From NCBI GenBank assembly GCA_009920815.1, contig RFZH01000001.1, positions 1 to 55,789 of the forward strand: a DNA stretch of 55,789 nucleotides, read 5' to 3'. Source of the stretch: Paracoccaceae bacterium. Its GTDB lineage: Bacteria; Pseudomonadota; Alphaproteobacteria; Rhodobacterales; Rhodobacteraceae. The notes under the pieces were generated by a model that saw only the letters and a program-made list of their open reading frames with translations, did not search any database and was not told where the DNA came from. The translations under genes and the position numbers were made by a program. This document shows positions 35,312 through 44,357 of this stretch, piece after piece. Position 1 is the first letter of the stretch. Every line of letters begins with the position of its first letter.

Positions 35312-36821
35312 AATGAGCCTTTGCCTCGTATAATGTATCGATCGAAATTTCCGCAACGCCACGATCTGCGGCATATTTTTCGGTGTTGCGACGTGCCTTT
35401 CCGCGCACAAAGAACGGGATTTTGCGCAGCTCTGACTCGGCATCCTTTAGCCAAATGATATTGGTGTCAGCGCTTTGCCCTGTTTCAACCTCGGCCCGCT
35501 GTTGGGCTGGTGCATGCGCCGCGTGATGGCTGGGCCCAGCACTATCAGAAAATTCGAAATCATCGCGGAACATCGTTAACAAATGTTCCTCAAGCCCCAT
35601 CACCAACGGATGCACCCATGTGTCAAAGATCACATTGGCACCCTCTGGTCCCATTTGCGGCGAATAACGCGCAGGGAAATCTTGGACGTGGACAGGCGCC
35701 GAAATGACAGCGCACGGAATGCCAAGGCGTTTGCCGATATGGCGTTCCATCTGTGTGCCCAAGATAAGTTCAGGGGCAAGGTCGGCAATTGCGCGTTCAA
35801 CCTCAAGGTAATCGTCGCTGATCAGCGCATCCAGCCCCATTGATTTGGCCATCGTGCGCACGGGACGGGCCATTTCACGGTTAAAACATCCCAGCCCAAC
35901 AACGTCGAACCCGATTTCGTCGCGCGCAATCCGTGCCGCTGTCATCGCGTGGGTGCCATCGCCGAAAATAAAGACACGTTTGCCGGTTAGATATGTGCTA
36001 TCAACTGATGCTGAATACCATGGCAACCGTGACCGCACGGTCGATGCCAAGTCTTGTTTTCCAATGATCTGACCCACCTCGGCAATAAAATCGGCGGTCG
36101 CCCCAACACCAATTGGCACGGTCTTGGTATAGGGTTGCCCTAACGCACGTTCCAAATAACGACAGGCCATTTCACCCGTTTCAGGGTACATCAAGACATT
36201 GAAATGCGCGCGACCTAGATCGGCAATATCAGCGGGCGTCGCACCCATAGGTGCACAGACGTTTACATCAACGCCCAAGTCATCCAACAGCTTGGTCAAT
36301 TCAAGAATGTCATCGCGATGCCGAAACCCAAGCGCGGTTGGGCCAATCAAATTGCAGGAAATATTTTCAGAGCGCTCAACAGGCTTTGCAACATGTTTGA
36401 CGATCTGAAAAAATGTTTCATCCGCGCCAAAGTTTTCTTTGCGTTGATAGCTGGGCAATTCCAAAGCAACAACCGGAATGGGCAGGCCAAGCGCCTCGGC
36501 CAGACCACCTGGATCATCTTGGATCAATTCGGCGGTACAAGATGCCCCCACCAACAACAGATCAGGTTTGAACCGTTCATATGCCTCCAGACAAGCGGAT
36601 TTGAACAGGGTCGCGGTATCCGATCCCAAATCACGCGCCTGAAAGGTGGTATAAGTCACAGGGGGCCGATGATTGCGGCGTTCAATCATCGTGAACAATA
36701 AATCCGCATAGGTGTCGCCCTGCGGTGCATGCAAAACAAGGTGGACCTTTTGCATCCCAGTTGCCACACGTATTGCGCCAACATGGGGTGGGCCTTCGTA
36801 TGTCCAGATCGACAATTTCAT
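35301..36821 (-). CDS. bchB: Light-independent protochlorophyllide reductase subunit B
   Basis: Catalytic subunit with BchN. The 506 residues start MKLSIWTYEGPPHVGAIRVA and show the conserved MIERRNHRPPVTYTTFQARD, LLVGASCTAELIQDDPGGLA (cluster Cys) and LGCFNREMARPVRTMAKSMG, plus the C-terminal subdomain EAELRKIPFFVRGKARR-like ESELRKIPFFVRGKARRNTE. The start overlaps the bchN stop as ATGA. Confidence 0.97.
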   Translation of the reverse strand: MKLSIWTYEGPPHVGAIRVATGMQKVHLVLHAPQGDTYADLLFTMIERRNHRPPVTYTTFQARDLGSDTATLFKSACLEAYERFKPDLLLVGASCTAELIQDDPGGLAEALGLPIPVVALELPSYQRKENFGADETFFQIVKHVAKPVERSENISCNLIGPTALGFRHRDDILELTKLLDDLGVDVNVCAPMGATPADIADLGRAHFNVLMYPETGEMACRYLERALGQPYTKTVPIGVGATADFIAEVGQIIGKQDLASTVRSRLPWYSASVDSTYLTGKRVFIFGDGTHAMTAARIARDEIGFDVVGLGCFNREMARPVRTMAKSMGLDALISDDYLEVERAIADLAPELILGTQMERHIGKRLGIPCAVISAPVHVQDFPARYSPQMGPEGANVIFDTWVHPLVMGLEEHLLTMFRDDFEFSDSAGPSHHAAHAPAQQRAEVETGQSADTNIIWLKDAESELRKIPFFVRGKARRNTEKYAADRGVAEISIDTLYEAKAHYAR

Positions 36822-38095
36822 GCCACCTTCCCCACTTTTAAGAGATCAGCACGCAATAAAGGACGCGCGAACAAACCAGCCAAATCCGCCGCTTGTTCGT
36901 AAAAATGAATAGGGCTGAACACCAATTCGATCGCCCATTTTGTCCTAAGCCCCTGTGCTTCGAGTGGATTGGCAAGACCTAAGCCGCAAACTGTCAGATC
37001 GGGATTACAATCCAATACGCGATCAAGTTGTTTATCGACATCTTGTCCTTCAGACAAAATGATATCTGATGGCAAAGCATCTAAATCAGGACCAACCAAA
37101 GCGCGGTGAATATAGGGCGTGCCCACCTCGGTCAGATGCATCCCGCATTCTTGTGACAAAAATCGTGCCAATGGAATTTCAAGTTGGCTATCCGGGAAAA
37201 AGAAAATCGACCGACCCACAAGTGTTTTGGCAACCGTGGCGATGGCCTGTTCAGCGCGGGCCTTGGGCGCAGCGATAGCCGCCTGTAATGTCGCGTCATC
37301 AACGCCGAACCGTTTGGCGATAGCCGCCAGCCATGCTGTGGTACCTTGCGCACCAAATGGAAACGGTGCTGCAATCGGTTTTGCACCACGACGCACCATT
37401 TCATCATGCGCCGCCCCTAGAAAGGGTTGCGCACAAATGAAATGCGTATTTGGCCCAACCGCGGCGGGCGTGTCCGCTCGTGCGTGTGGCAGCACCAAAA
37501 CATTCTCAAGCCCCATGTCTGACAAAAGACGCAACATTTGGTCTTGGACAACGTCCGGCAAGGCGCCAAGGACGGCAAGCTGGGTCTGATCAGTCTGTGG
37601 CAGGTCGCGAATCACCGCCTCAAGACAGGCATCTTCGCCTTGGGTAAAGGTCGTTTCGATGCCTGAACCCGAGAAATTGACGACATTTACCCGATTGTCA
37701 TATTTTTCCGAAAGTTTTTTCGCCATCGTCGCGAGGTCAATTTTGATAACTTCGGACGGGCAGGATCCAACAAGGAACAAACGCTTGATGTCAGGCCGCC
37801 TTGACAGAAGCTCTGCGACCGTACGTTCCAATTCCGCATGTGCGTCCGCCATTCCGGCAAGATCTGTTTCCTCTAGAATCGCGGTTGCAAAGCGTGGTTC
37901 AGCAAAGATCATCACGCCTGCAGCGCTTTGCAAAAGATGGGCACATGTGCGCGATCCAACCACCAAGAAAAACGCATCATGCATTTTGCGATGCAACCAG
38001 ATAATTGACGTCAGACCACAAAAGACTTCGTGCTGGCCGCGTTGCTTTAGAACTGGGGTATTGGTACAGCCAATCTGGCTTAGATCATTAGGCAT
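36818..38095 (-). CDS. bchN: Light-independent protochlorophyllide reductase subunit N
   Basis: Partner of BchB in the NB heterotetramer. ATG 38095 (MPNDLSQIGCTNTPVLKQRG) is preceded by GGAG and gives 425 residues, the normal length. Conserved cluster-ligand regions are RGQHEVFCGLTSIIWLHRKM, VVGSRTCAHLLQSAAGVMIF and FLVGSCPSEVIKIDLA. It starts inside the last codons of bchF (8-base overlap). Confidence 0.97.
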   Translation of the reverse strand: MPNDLSQIGCTNTPVLKQRGQHEVFCGLTSIIWLHRKMHDAFFLVVGSRTCAHLLQSAAGVMIFAEPRFATAILEETDLAGMADAHAELERTVAELLSRRPDIKRLFLVGSCPSEVIKIDLATMAKKLSEKYDNRVNVVNFSGSGIETTFTQGEDACLEAVIRDLPQTDQTQLAVLGALPDVVQDQMLRLLSDMGLENVLVLPHARADTPAAVGPNTHFICAQPFLGAAHDEMVRRGAKPIAAPFPFGAQGTTAWLAAIAKRFGVDDATLQAAIAAPKARAEQAIATVAKTLVGRSIFFFPDSQLEIPLARFLSQECGMHLTEVGTPYIHRALVGPDLDALPSDIILSEGQDVDKQLDRVLDCNPDLTVCGLGLANPLEAQGLRTKWAIELVFSPIHFYEQAADLAGLFARPLLRADLLKVGKVA

Positions 38096-38585
38096 AGCTT
38101 TCTCCAACGTTGGACTGAAGCCGTGCAGATCTCAGCTTTAGAATGAACTGGGCAGCGTTGATCAAATAAGCCACATAGGCAACCAACGCTAATATCATAA
38201 GCGATTGCTCTGAAAGAGTATTCGTCAAAAGCGCCCCCACATATGCAAGATGCAAGGCGATCACCAAAAAGCTAAAAACATCTTCCCAAAAAAACGCAGG
38301 GGCAAGCAAATATTGGCCAAAGACAACCTTTTCCCAGATCGCTCCAGTCACCATAATTGTAAGTAAAACACAGGTCTTAACAACGATAGAAACCGTAGCC
38401 AAATCATAGCCTGCACCCGTCACCAGGTATCTTAAAACAAGGCACAACGAGACCAAAAAAACAACGAACTGCAACGGCGCCAGCACCCCTTGAACAAGGG
38501 TCCAAATAGTTTCATCCCGACGTTTGCGTTCGTCAGGTGAATAAAGTGGTTTTGCCAATTCACTCTTGGTCTCATGCGGTTGCAT
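38088..38585 (-). CDS. bchF: 3-vinyl bacteriochlorophyllide hydratase
   Basis: Hydrates the 3-vinyl group to 3-hydroxyethyl. The 165-residue membrane protein has the family blocks PLYSPDERKRRDETIWTLVQ, TGAIWEKVVFGQYLLAPAFF and WEDVFSFLVIALHLAYV. First gene of the bchFNBHLM-lhaA-puhABC transcript. Two PpsR boxes lie 56 and 89 bases upstream of its ATG. Confidence 0.96.
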   Translation of the reverse strand: MQPHETKSELAKPLYSPDERKRRDETIWTLVQGVLAPLQFVVFLVSLCLVLRYLVTGAGYDLATVSIVVKTCVLLTIMVTGAIWEKVVFGQYLLAPAFFWEDVFSFLVIALHLAYVGALLTNTLSEQSLMILALVAYVAYLINAAQFILKLRSARLQSNVGESYA

Positions 38586-38640
38586 GGGCGTTAAACTCCC
38601 AACGCTTGTAATGATTTAAGTATTGCTGATGAATTAAATA

Positions 38641-38691
38641 TGTCAATAAAAACTTACATTATTGGTCAGTATATGTAAAATAAGATATACA
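38641..38691. promoter_or_regulatory. Two PpsR/CrtJ boxes between bchF and ppaA
   Basis: TGTCAATAAAAACTTACA (38641-38658) and TGTAAAATAAGATATACA (38674-38691) are exact TGT-N12-ACA sites starting 33 bases apart in an AT-rich 164-bp stretch between bchF (minus) and the plus-strand leader ORF of ppaA. They should control the whole bchF-puh transcript, and possibly ppaA-ppsR as autoregulation. Confidence 0.85.
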
Positions 38692-38749
38692 CCCCACAAA
38701 TGGCATACAGAGCCAAGAGTTGACAGACAAAGATCGGAGGCCAAACTAA

Positions 38750-38866
38750 ATGAAATATAACCGCTTAATGAATTTGACAGAATGCACCCGACCTGAGACA
38801 CTCTTGAAGACACATAGTAATTTTGGTATTCTAATTGAGTATAAACGTCGCCATTTTACGCTATGA
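38750..38866 (+). CDS. Possible 38-residue leader ORF before ppaA
   Basis: ATG 38750 follows GGAGG at good spacing (9 bases) and reads MKYNRLMNLTECTRPETLLK onward to a TGA at 38864, 12 bases before the ppaA ATG. It is Lys/Arg/Thr rich with no known domain. It may be a translated leader coupling to ppaA, or a chance ORF. Its good ribosome site is the only support. Confidence 0.4.
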   Translation: MKYNRLMNLTECTRPETLLKTHSNFGILIEYKRRHFTL

Positions 38867-38878
38867 CTGGGGGCATAA

Positions 38879-39673
38879 ATGGACGATCAGGGTAAAACTA
38901 AAAAGCCACCAAACTGGCAGCAAGACCACATAAACAAGCTTGCTAAAAACGCAATGACGACAGCACGTTCGCATTTAAACCCAGACTCAAGCGCTCGGTT
39001 GAATGAGGCGACTGATTGGCTTGAAGCGTATTCGTTAAAACCAGATTTCGACACAAATTATGCGCTGCGAACATTAATATCCCGTGGAATAGCCGAAGAT
39101 ATTATTGTCGACTATTGCATTCCGCGTGCCGCGTGTAGCCATGGCGATCGGTGGGTTTCGGATACGCTGAGCTTTTCAGAGGTTTCGATCGGGACAGTGC
39201 ACCTGCAAATGTTGCTAAAAACGATCACCAATAACCGCAAAGTCGACGTTCGCAATGAGCTAGGGAAATGCCTTTTGATTACCGCCCTAGAGGATGAACA
39301 GCACACCTTAGGTGCGCTGGTTCTTGGCGATCAGATGCGCCGCAGAGGATATTCATTAAAGATATTAATAAATTCCTCTTTGAATGAGGTTTCGCGTCAC
39401 CTTTCAAACAACTCATATGACGCCCTTTTGTTTTCTGCTGGCTCAGAACGGATCGCGCAACTATCCGCTCAGTGTGTAAATAAAATTAGACACATCCAGA
39501 AAAATAGTCCAAAGATGTTTCTAGGCGGATCAATCCTAGCCTTTGGTGTGTCCGAGTCTGTTGCCTCAGAATTCAATCTCGTGACTAACAATCTTGACTT
39601 AGTCATTGATGAAATTGAAAATAATGTCATTCGCGTATCGTCGCGCGTGGCCTTGGAAAGGTATAATTCATGA
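38879..39673 (+). CDS. ppaA: PpaA/AerR, PpsR antirepressor with cobalamin/heme-binding domain
   Basis: In Rhodobacter, PpaA/AerR binds cobalamin and modulates PpsR/CrtJ. The 264 residues have a variable N terminus, a helical segment (YALRTLISRGIAEDIIVDYC, IPRAACSHGDRWVSDTLSF) and a B12-binding Rossmann-like C-terminal half (EDEQHTLGALVLGDQMRRRG, DALLFSAGSERIAQL, PKMFLGGSILAFG). The EDEQHTLG...LGDQMRR block stands where AerR has its cobalamin His. The start has GGGGG upstream. It overlaps ppsR by ATGA, so the pair is coupled. Confidence 0.92.
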   Translation: MDDQGKTKKPPNWQQDHINKLAKNAMTTARSHLNPDSSARLNEATDWLEAYSLKPDFDTNYALRTLISRGIAEDIIVDYCIPRAACSHGDRWVSDTLSFSEVSIGTVHLQMLLKTITNNRKVDVRNELGKCLLITALEDEQHTLGALVLGDQMRRRGYSLKILINSSLNEVSRHLSNNSYDALLFSAGSERIAQLSAQCVNKIRHIQKNSPKMFLGGSILAFGVSESVASEFNLVTNNLDLVIDEIENNVIRVSSRVALERYNS

Positions 39674-40835
39674 AGACAAGCTCAGACCTTACGTGGGAAT
39701 TTGGTGCTGTTCCTATGATAGAACCCGAATATTTGGGGGGTATCCTTGCCACGTCGTCTGACATTGCCTTGTTGATTGATTCAAAAGCTAAAATTCACTC
39801 TATTCTTTTAAACGCGTCAGAAAAATTATATGGCAACCTTAGCCATTGGGAAGGTCGTGATCTAAACCAATTTCTGACGATAGAAAGCAGGCCCAAATTA
39901 AAAAAAGCACTTGAACGTATGCTAGAGGGCGAAACGATTTTTTATGGGCTAGAGCTTAACCACGAAGATAACGCTCAGTGGAAATTTCCAGTGCGCTACA
40001 ATATCCACTGTTTGGGCGATCATAACAAAATTCTACTGCTTGGGCGTGATCTGCGGACTTTGTCTGAAAACCAACAGCGCCTGATCCAAGCACAAATCGC
40101 GGTTGAGCGCAGTATCGAGGAAAAGCGCGAATATGATGCGCATTTTCGGTTGCTATTAAATAGCATTAACGAACCTGTCGCGTTTGTGAACGCGGACACC
40201 GGTTCCATTTTGCATGCCAACGGGGCTTTCACGGACTTAATTGGTGTTGAAGAGTCCGAGCTTGAAACCTAGTCTCGACCTTTCATCACAGTTCAGACGC
40301 CATGGTCTTCAGCGATTCCAAAGGTTCAATACAATACGTCAATGAACGCTTTTTGGATTTGGTCAATGCGGGACATAAAAAAGAGGTAGTTGGCCAAAAT
40401 CTAGCGGAGTTTTTAGGCCGAGGGCAAATCGATCTGGCGATTATGTTGGAAAATGTCGTCAAGTCTGGATCGGTCAAAACATATGCAACGCATCTGAAAA
40501 GCAGTTTCGGGACCAAAATTGATGTCGAAGCTTCGGTTTCACGAAACCAATCAGAAAAAAACACACTGATTGCTTTTATCATTCGCGAAGTGTCACATCT
40601 GGATGAAAATCAATACAGCGGCTTTGCACATTCACAACAGGATGAGACCTCTGCCAAAGATTTGGTTGGCCGTGCGACACTAAAAGAAATTGTGTCAGAA
40701 ACCACTGATGTTATTGAAAAAGTATGCATCGAGGCCGCGTTAGAAATGACAAACAACAATCGTGCAGCGGCAGCCGAAATGTTGGGATTATCGCGCCAAA
40801 GCCTTTACGTCAAACTTAGTAAATTTGATATCTAG
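39670..40835 (+). pseudogene. ppsR: ppsR (CrtJ) repressor, broken by deletion and frame change
   Basis: PpsR represses bch, crt and puc genes in oxygen. From ATG 39670 the frame gives the N-terminal domain, the Q-linker helix (LIQAQIAVERSIEEKREYDA) and half of PAS1 (GSILHANGAFTDLIGVEESE), then stops at a TAG at 40270. The rest continues in another frame: FHHSSDAMVFSDSKGSIQYV (PAS2) through GRATLKEIVSETTDVIEK to the FIS-type HTH NNRAAAAEMLGLSRQSLYVK, ending at 40835. Compared with PpsR (~465 aa), roughly 80 codons from late PAS1 to the start of PAS2 are absent and the frame is shifted at about 40262-40277. A 177-residue PAS2-HTH piece could start at ATG 40302, but no ribosome site is visible. 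Confidence 0.9.
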
Positions 40836-40888
40836 CACAATCCAGCATTAATCGCGCCAAGTCACATGTAAAACCAAGTGATCACGAT

Positions 40889-40919
40889 CCCCACCCACCG
40901 TGTGGGGGTTCAAGTTTTT
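40889..40919 (+). terminator. Terminator after ppsR
   Basis: CCCCAC (40889-40894) pairs with GTGGGG (40902-40907) over a 7-base loop, followed after a short spacer by TTTTT (40915-40919). It lies 54 bases after the ppsR stop and just before the bchG operator, separating ppaA-ppsR from bchG. Confidence 0.6.
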
Positions 40920-40936
40920 GTTGCAAGAATCCGAAA

Positions 40937-40965
40937 TGTCAATAATATGTGACACATGAGTGTCA
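40937..40965. promoter_or_regulatory. PpsR/CrtJ box and palindrome at the bchG start
   Basis: TGTCAATAATATGTGACA (40937-40954) is an exact TGT-N12-ACA site ending one base before the bchG ATG (40956). A second perfect inverted repeat, TGACAC (40950-40955) with GTGTCA (40960-40965), has the start codon in its centre. No ribosome site is seen, because the operator takes its place. Confidence 0.75.
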
Positions 40966-41861
40966 TTAAAACTAAACACGCGCCCGCTTACCCAAAACCA
41001 TCTGTCGCTCTTGAGCTATTGAAACCCATTACTTGGTTCCCACCAATGTGGGCGTTTGCATGTGGCGTGATTTCCTCTGGCGTCGCGATTTCAGAAAATC
41101 TTGATTTGTTAATTTTGGGTGTCCTGTTAGCAGGTCCAATCGTTTGCGGGATGAGCCAAGCTGCAAATGATTGGTGTGATCGACATGTTGATTTGATCAA
41201 TGAACCGCACCGCCCTATTCCATCGGGCCGTATGCCGGGGTTATGGGGATTATGGATCGCCTTGGCGATGTCCGCGGGTGCATTGGCATTGGGGTGGACG
41301 TTAGGAAAATGGGGGTTTTATGCCACTGTGGTTGCAGTGGCCGCTGCATGGGCCTATTCCGTCGAACCCATTCGATTAAAGCGATCAGGCTGGCTGGGCC
41401 CCGGATTGGTTGGCCTATGCTACGAAGGAATCCCGTGGTTCACAGGTGCTGCGATAATGGTGCAGGGTCTGCCTAATACACAGATTATCACTTGTGCCGT
41501 CCTTTATGCGATTGGTGCGCATGGCATAATGACACTAAATGATTTCAAAGCGTTAAAGGGTGATACAGCATTAGGCATTCGATCATTGCCGGTGCAACTT
41601 GGCCCGAACAAAGCGGCGCGTATTGCATGCTGGGTGATGACAATTCCCCAAGTGATTGTTGCTCTTTTGCTGCTGCGCTGGGATTTAACGCTAAGTGCTG
41701 CATTGATTGGTTTGCTTATCTTTGGGCAAATTATGGCAATGCGTAAATTGCTAATCGACCCCGAAAAATATGCACCTTGGTATAACGCAACAGGCGTCTT
41801 GATGTTCGTTTTTGGCATGATGATTTGTGCATTCGGGCTGCGTGGCGCTGCTAATATTTAG
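40956..41861 (+). CDS. bchG: Bacteriochlorophyll synthase (bacteriochlorophyllide esterase)
   Basis: UbiA-family prenyltransferase that attaches the geranylgeranyl/phytyl tail. The 301 residues have about nine helices and the diphosphate-binding motif MSQAANDWCDRHVDLINEPH (N-D-x-x-D) near residue 70, with RPIPSGRMPGLWGLW after it and a second Asp-rich loop ITLNDFKALKGD-like IMTLNDFKALKGDTALGIRS near 190. The start is MSVIKTKHAPAYPKPSVALE. There is no Shine-Dalgarno sequence; a leaderless or weakly initiated message is possible. Followed by a pucC-like gene 17 bases on. Confidence 0.96.
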   Translation: MSVIKTKHAPAYPKPSVALELLKPITWFPPMWAFACGVISSGVAISENLDLLILGVLLAGPIVCGMSQAANDWCDRHVDLINEPHRPIPSGRMPGLWGLWIALAMSAGALALGWTLGKWGFYATVVAVAAAWAYSVEPIRLKRSGWLGPGLVGLCYEGIPWFTGAAIMVQGLPNTQIITCAVLYAIGAHGIMTLNDFKALKGDTALGIRSLPVQLGPNKAARIACWVMTIPQVIVALLLLRWDLTLSAALIGLLIFGQIMAMRKLLIDPEKYAPWYNATGVLMFVFGMMICAFGLRGAANI

Positions 41862-41878
41862 GGATCTTAGGACACATC

Positions 41879-43186
41879 ATGACACTAAGTTGGGTATCTA
41901 TCTTTCGACTGGGGCTGGTGCAAATGTGCCTAGGCGCCGTCGTCGTTTTGATGACATCTACTTTGAACCGGCTCATGGTTGTCGAACTTGCGATGGCAGC
42001 CACGGTCCCAGGGTTCTTGGTCGGTTTACATTACGTTGTTCAGCTCTCGCGCCCAAAATGGGGGCTTGTATCAGACGTTGAAAATAACCGCACAAAATGG
42101 ATTATTCTGGGAATGATAATATTGGGCGTGGGCGCAAACTTGGCGACATATAGCGTTAAAATTTATGAAACAACGCCAGCGTTATCTATGATTGTTTCAG
42201 TATTTGCCTATACGCTTATTGGTGTCGGGGTCGGCGCGTCAGGAACGTCGCTTTTGGCGTTGCTGGCGAAACACACAGCCGCCCGACGTCGGCCCGCGGC
42301 AGCGATGATTACATGGTTGATGATGATTTTTGGCATTGCAATGACCGCGGGTGTGGTTGGGCAATTGCTGGCGCCGTATAGCTCGGAACGTTTAACCCAA
42401 GTCGTGCTAGGACTGACCATTTTGACTGTTGTGCTGACCGTTCTTGCGACATGGCGTGTTGAACGTGGGTTAGCCCAAATTGGTACAGACGCGCATCCAA
42501 GCGCACCGTTGATACAGGAACTGGGCATAGTTTGGGCCCATCCTGACACACGGCGGTTCACCATATTCGTATTTCTGTCTATGACAGCCTATTTCATGCA
42601 AGAGCTTATCTTAGAACCTTATGCAGGATTGGTGTTCCTTTACACACCCAGCCAAACGACATCTTTGTCAGGCATACAAAATGGCGGTGTTTTCATGGGC
42701 ATGCTGAGTGTGGGCATTCTGGCCTCTGCGCTTAACTTTGGCACGCTTAGGGGCTGGGTGAAATTGGGCTGTATTGGATCGGCATCGATGCTGTTGGCGA
42801 TTATGGCAATGGGGCATATCACCACCGGAATCCCGCTTGAGGCCGCTGTATTTGGCTTGGGCGTTTTTAACGGCATGTTCGCGGTATCGGCAATTGGGTC
42901 GATGATGACCCTTGCTGGACGAGGCCCATCATCGCGCGAAGGTACACGGATGGGTTTATGGGGCGCGGCCCAAGCCATTGCTGCTGGTTTTGGCGGATTG
43001 GTTGGCACGCTTTTGGTTGACATGCTGCAAGCCACACAATTTTCAACAGTGAGCGCGTATGGGATTGTCTTTACGTTCGAAGCAGTCTTGTTCATTTGGT
43101 CCGCAATACTTGCCGAAAGCTCAATCCTTTCCAACACAAAACTACAGACAGCCCGTACAGTCGCAGGAGATTTAAAAAATGTATGA
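41879..43186 (+). CDS. PucC-type major facilitator (orf428/Bch2-like) between bchG and bchP
   Basis: The 435-residue membrane protein has 12 helices and the PucC/BCD family signatures RLGLVQMCLGAVVVLMTSTL, STLNRLMVVELAM, RPKWGLVSDVENNRTKW and GTRMGLWGAAQAIAAGFGGL. It is the homologue of orf428 found at this site in Rhodobacter; relatives assemble LH complexes or move pigment, but this one's role is not settled. It overlaps bchP by 8 bases. Confidence 0.92.
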   Translation: MTLSWVSIFRLGLVQMCLGAVVVLMTSTLNRLMVVELAMAATVPGFLVGLHYVVQLSRPKWGLVSDVENNRTKWIILGMIILGVGANLATYSVKIYETTPALSMIVSVFAYTLIGVGVGASGTSLLALLAKHTAARRRPAAAMITWLMMIFGIAMTAGVVGQLLAPYSSERLTQVVLGLTILTVVLTVLATWRVERGLAQIGTDAHPSAPLIQELGIVWAHPDTRRFTIFVFLSMTAYFMQELILEPYAGLVFLYTPSQTTSLSGIQNGGVFMGMLSVGILASALNFGTLRGWVKLGCIGSASMLLAIMAMGHITTGIPLEAAVFGLGVFNGMFAVSAIGSMMTLAGRGPSSREGTRMGLWGAAQAIAAGFGGLVGTLLVDMLQATQFSTVSAYGIVFTFEAVLFIWSAILAESSILSNTKLQTARTVAGDLKNV

Positions 43187-44357
43187 CGTTCTTGTTATTG
43201 GCGGTGGCCCCTGCGGCGCAACTGCTGCAGAAGATTTGGCAAAATTGGGTTATTCTGTTGCGCTCTTGGATCGTCCAGGCAAAATCAAGGCCTGCGGCGG
43301 GGCAATCCCACCTGTATTGATCCAAGATTTTGACATACCCGACCACCTGTTATGCGCAAAAATCGATACCGCCCGTATGGTTTCGCCCAAAAAGCGTAGC
43401 GTGGACATTCCAATTGAAAATGGATTTGTCGGCATGGTTGACCGCGATATTTTCGACAACTTCCTGCGCAAACGCGCCGAGGCAAACGGAGTTACCCTTT
43501 TCCGTGGCACTTTTGAAACCTTGGCGCGCCCCACCGGCACCCCCGAAGTCACCTATTTCAATCATGACAGCCGTGAAAAAGATATCATCTGTGCAAAAAT
43601 GATTATTGGCGCTGATGGCGCGCGCAGCAAAGTTGGAAAATCTGAAATCAAGGGCGCCGAAAAAATACCATATGTGATCGCATATCACGAAATCATTCGC
43701 GCCCCCAAGGATGCACCCGCTTACCAAGCGCACAGATGCGATGTAATCTATGATGGCAGCGTATCACCCGATTTCTATGGATGGGTGTTTCCGCATGGTG
43801 ACACAGTGTCCGTGGGGATGGGTACAGGTGTCGATGGCTTTGATTTGAAAAAAGCCACCACTGCCTTGCGCGAAACATCCGGACTTTCCACCTGTGAGAC
43901 GATCCGCAAAGAAGGCGCGCCAATACCACTTAAGCCCTTGAAAAAGTGGGACAATGATAAAGATGTTGTTTTGGCAGGCGATGCTGCTGGCGTTGTTGCG
44001 CCTAGCTCAGGAGAAGGCATTTATTATGCTATGTGTTCTGGTCGCATGGCTGCCAAAGCGGTGGCGGAAACTTTGCGAACCGGTCAAGCAAAGCACCTTC
44101 GCAATGCGCGTCGTGCATTTATAAAACAACACGGAACCGTCTTTCGGGTTTTGGGCGCGATGCAAAACGCCTATTACAAAACGGATTCACGGCGAGAACG
44201 GTTTGTATCCCTCTGCCATGATGTTGATGTCCAAACCATGACATTCGAAGCCTATATGAACAAAAAACTAACACGCGCAAAGCCAATGGCGCATTTGCGC
44301 ATATCGTTCAAAAATTTAGCGCATCTCACTGGGTTGGTGCCTGAGGAGTTCGTATGA
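43179..44357 (+). CDS. bchP: Geranylgeranyl bacteriochlorophyll reductase
   Basis: FAD-dependent reductase turning the geranylgeranyl tail into phytyl. The 392 residues carry the N-terminal GGGPCGATAAEDLAKLGYSV fold, KIKACGGAIPPVLIQDFDIP, the FAD-contact GADGARSKVGKSEIKGAE and GDAAGVVAPSSGEGIYYAM. The ATG has AGGAGA seven bases upstream. The stop overlaps idi as ATGA. Confidence 0.97.
   Translation: MYDVLVIGGGPCGATAAEDLAKLGYSVALLDRPGKIKACGGAIPPVLIQDFDIPDHLLCAKIDTARMVSPKKRSVDIPIENGFVGMVDRDIFDNFLRKRAEANGVTLFRGTFETLARPTGTPEVTYFNHDSREKDIICAKMIIGADGARSKVGKSEIKGAEKIPYVIAYHEIIRAPKDAPAYQAHRCDVIYDGSVSPDFYGWVFPHGDTVSVGMGTGVDGFDLKKATTALRETSGLSTCETIRKEGAPIPLKPLKKWDNDKDVVLAGDAAGVVAPSSGEGIYYAMCSGRMAAKAVAETLRTGQAKHLRNARRAFIKQHGTVFRVLGAMQNAYYKTDSRRERFVSLCHDVDVQTMTFEAYMNKKLTRAKPMAHLRISFKNLAHLTGLVPEEFV

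Noticed and set aside
35312..35443. Longer BchH N terminus
   Set aside because: It overlaps bchB coding and is not conserved; ATG 35311 gives the family start.
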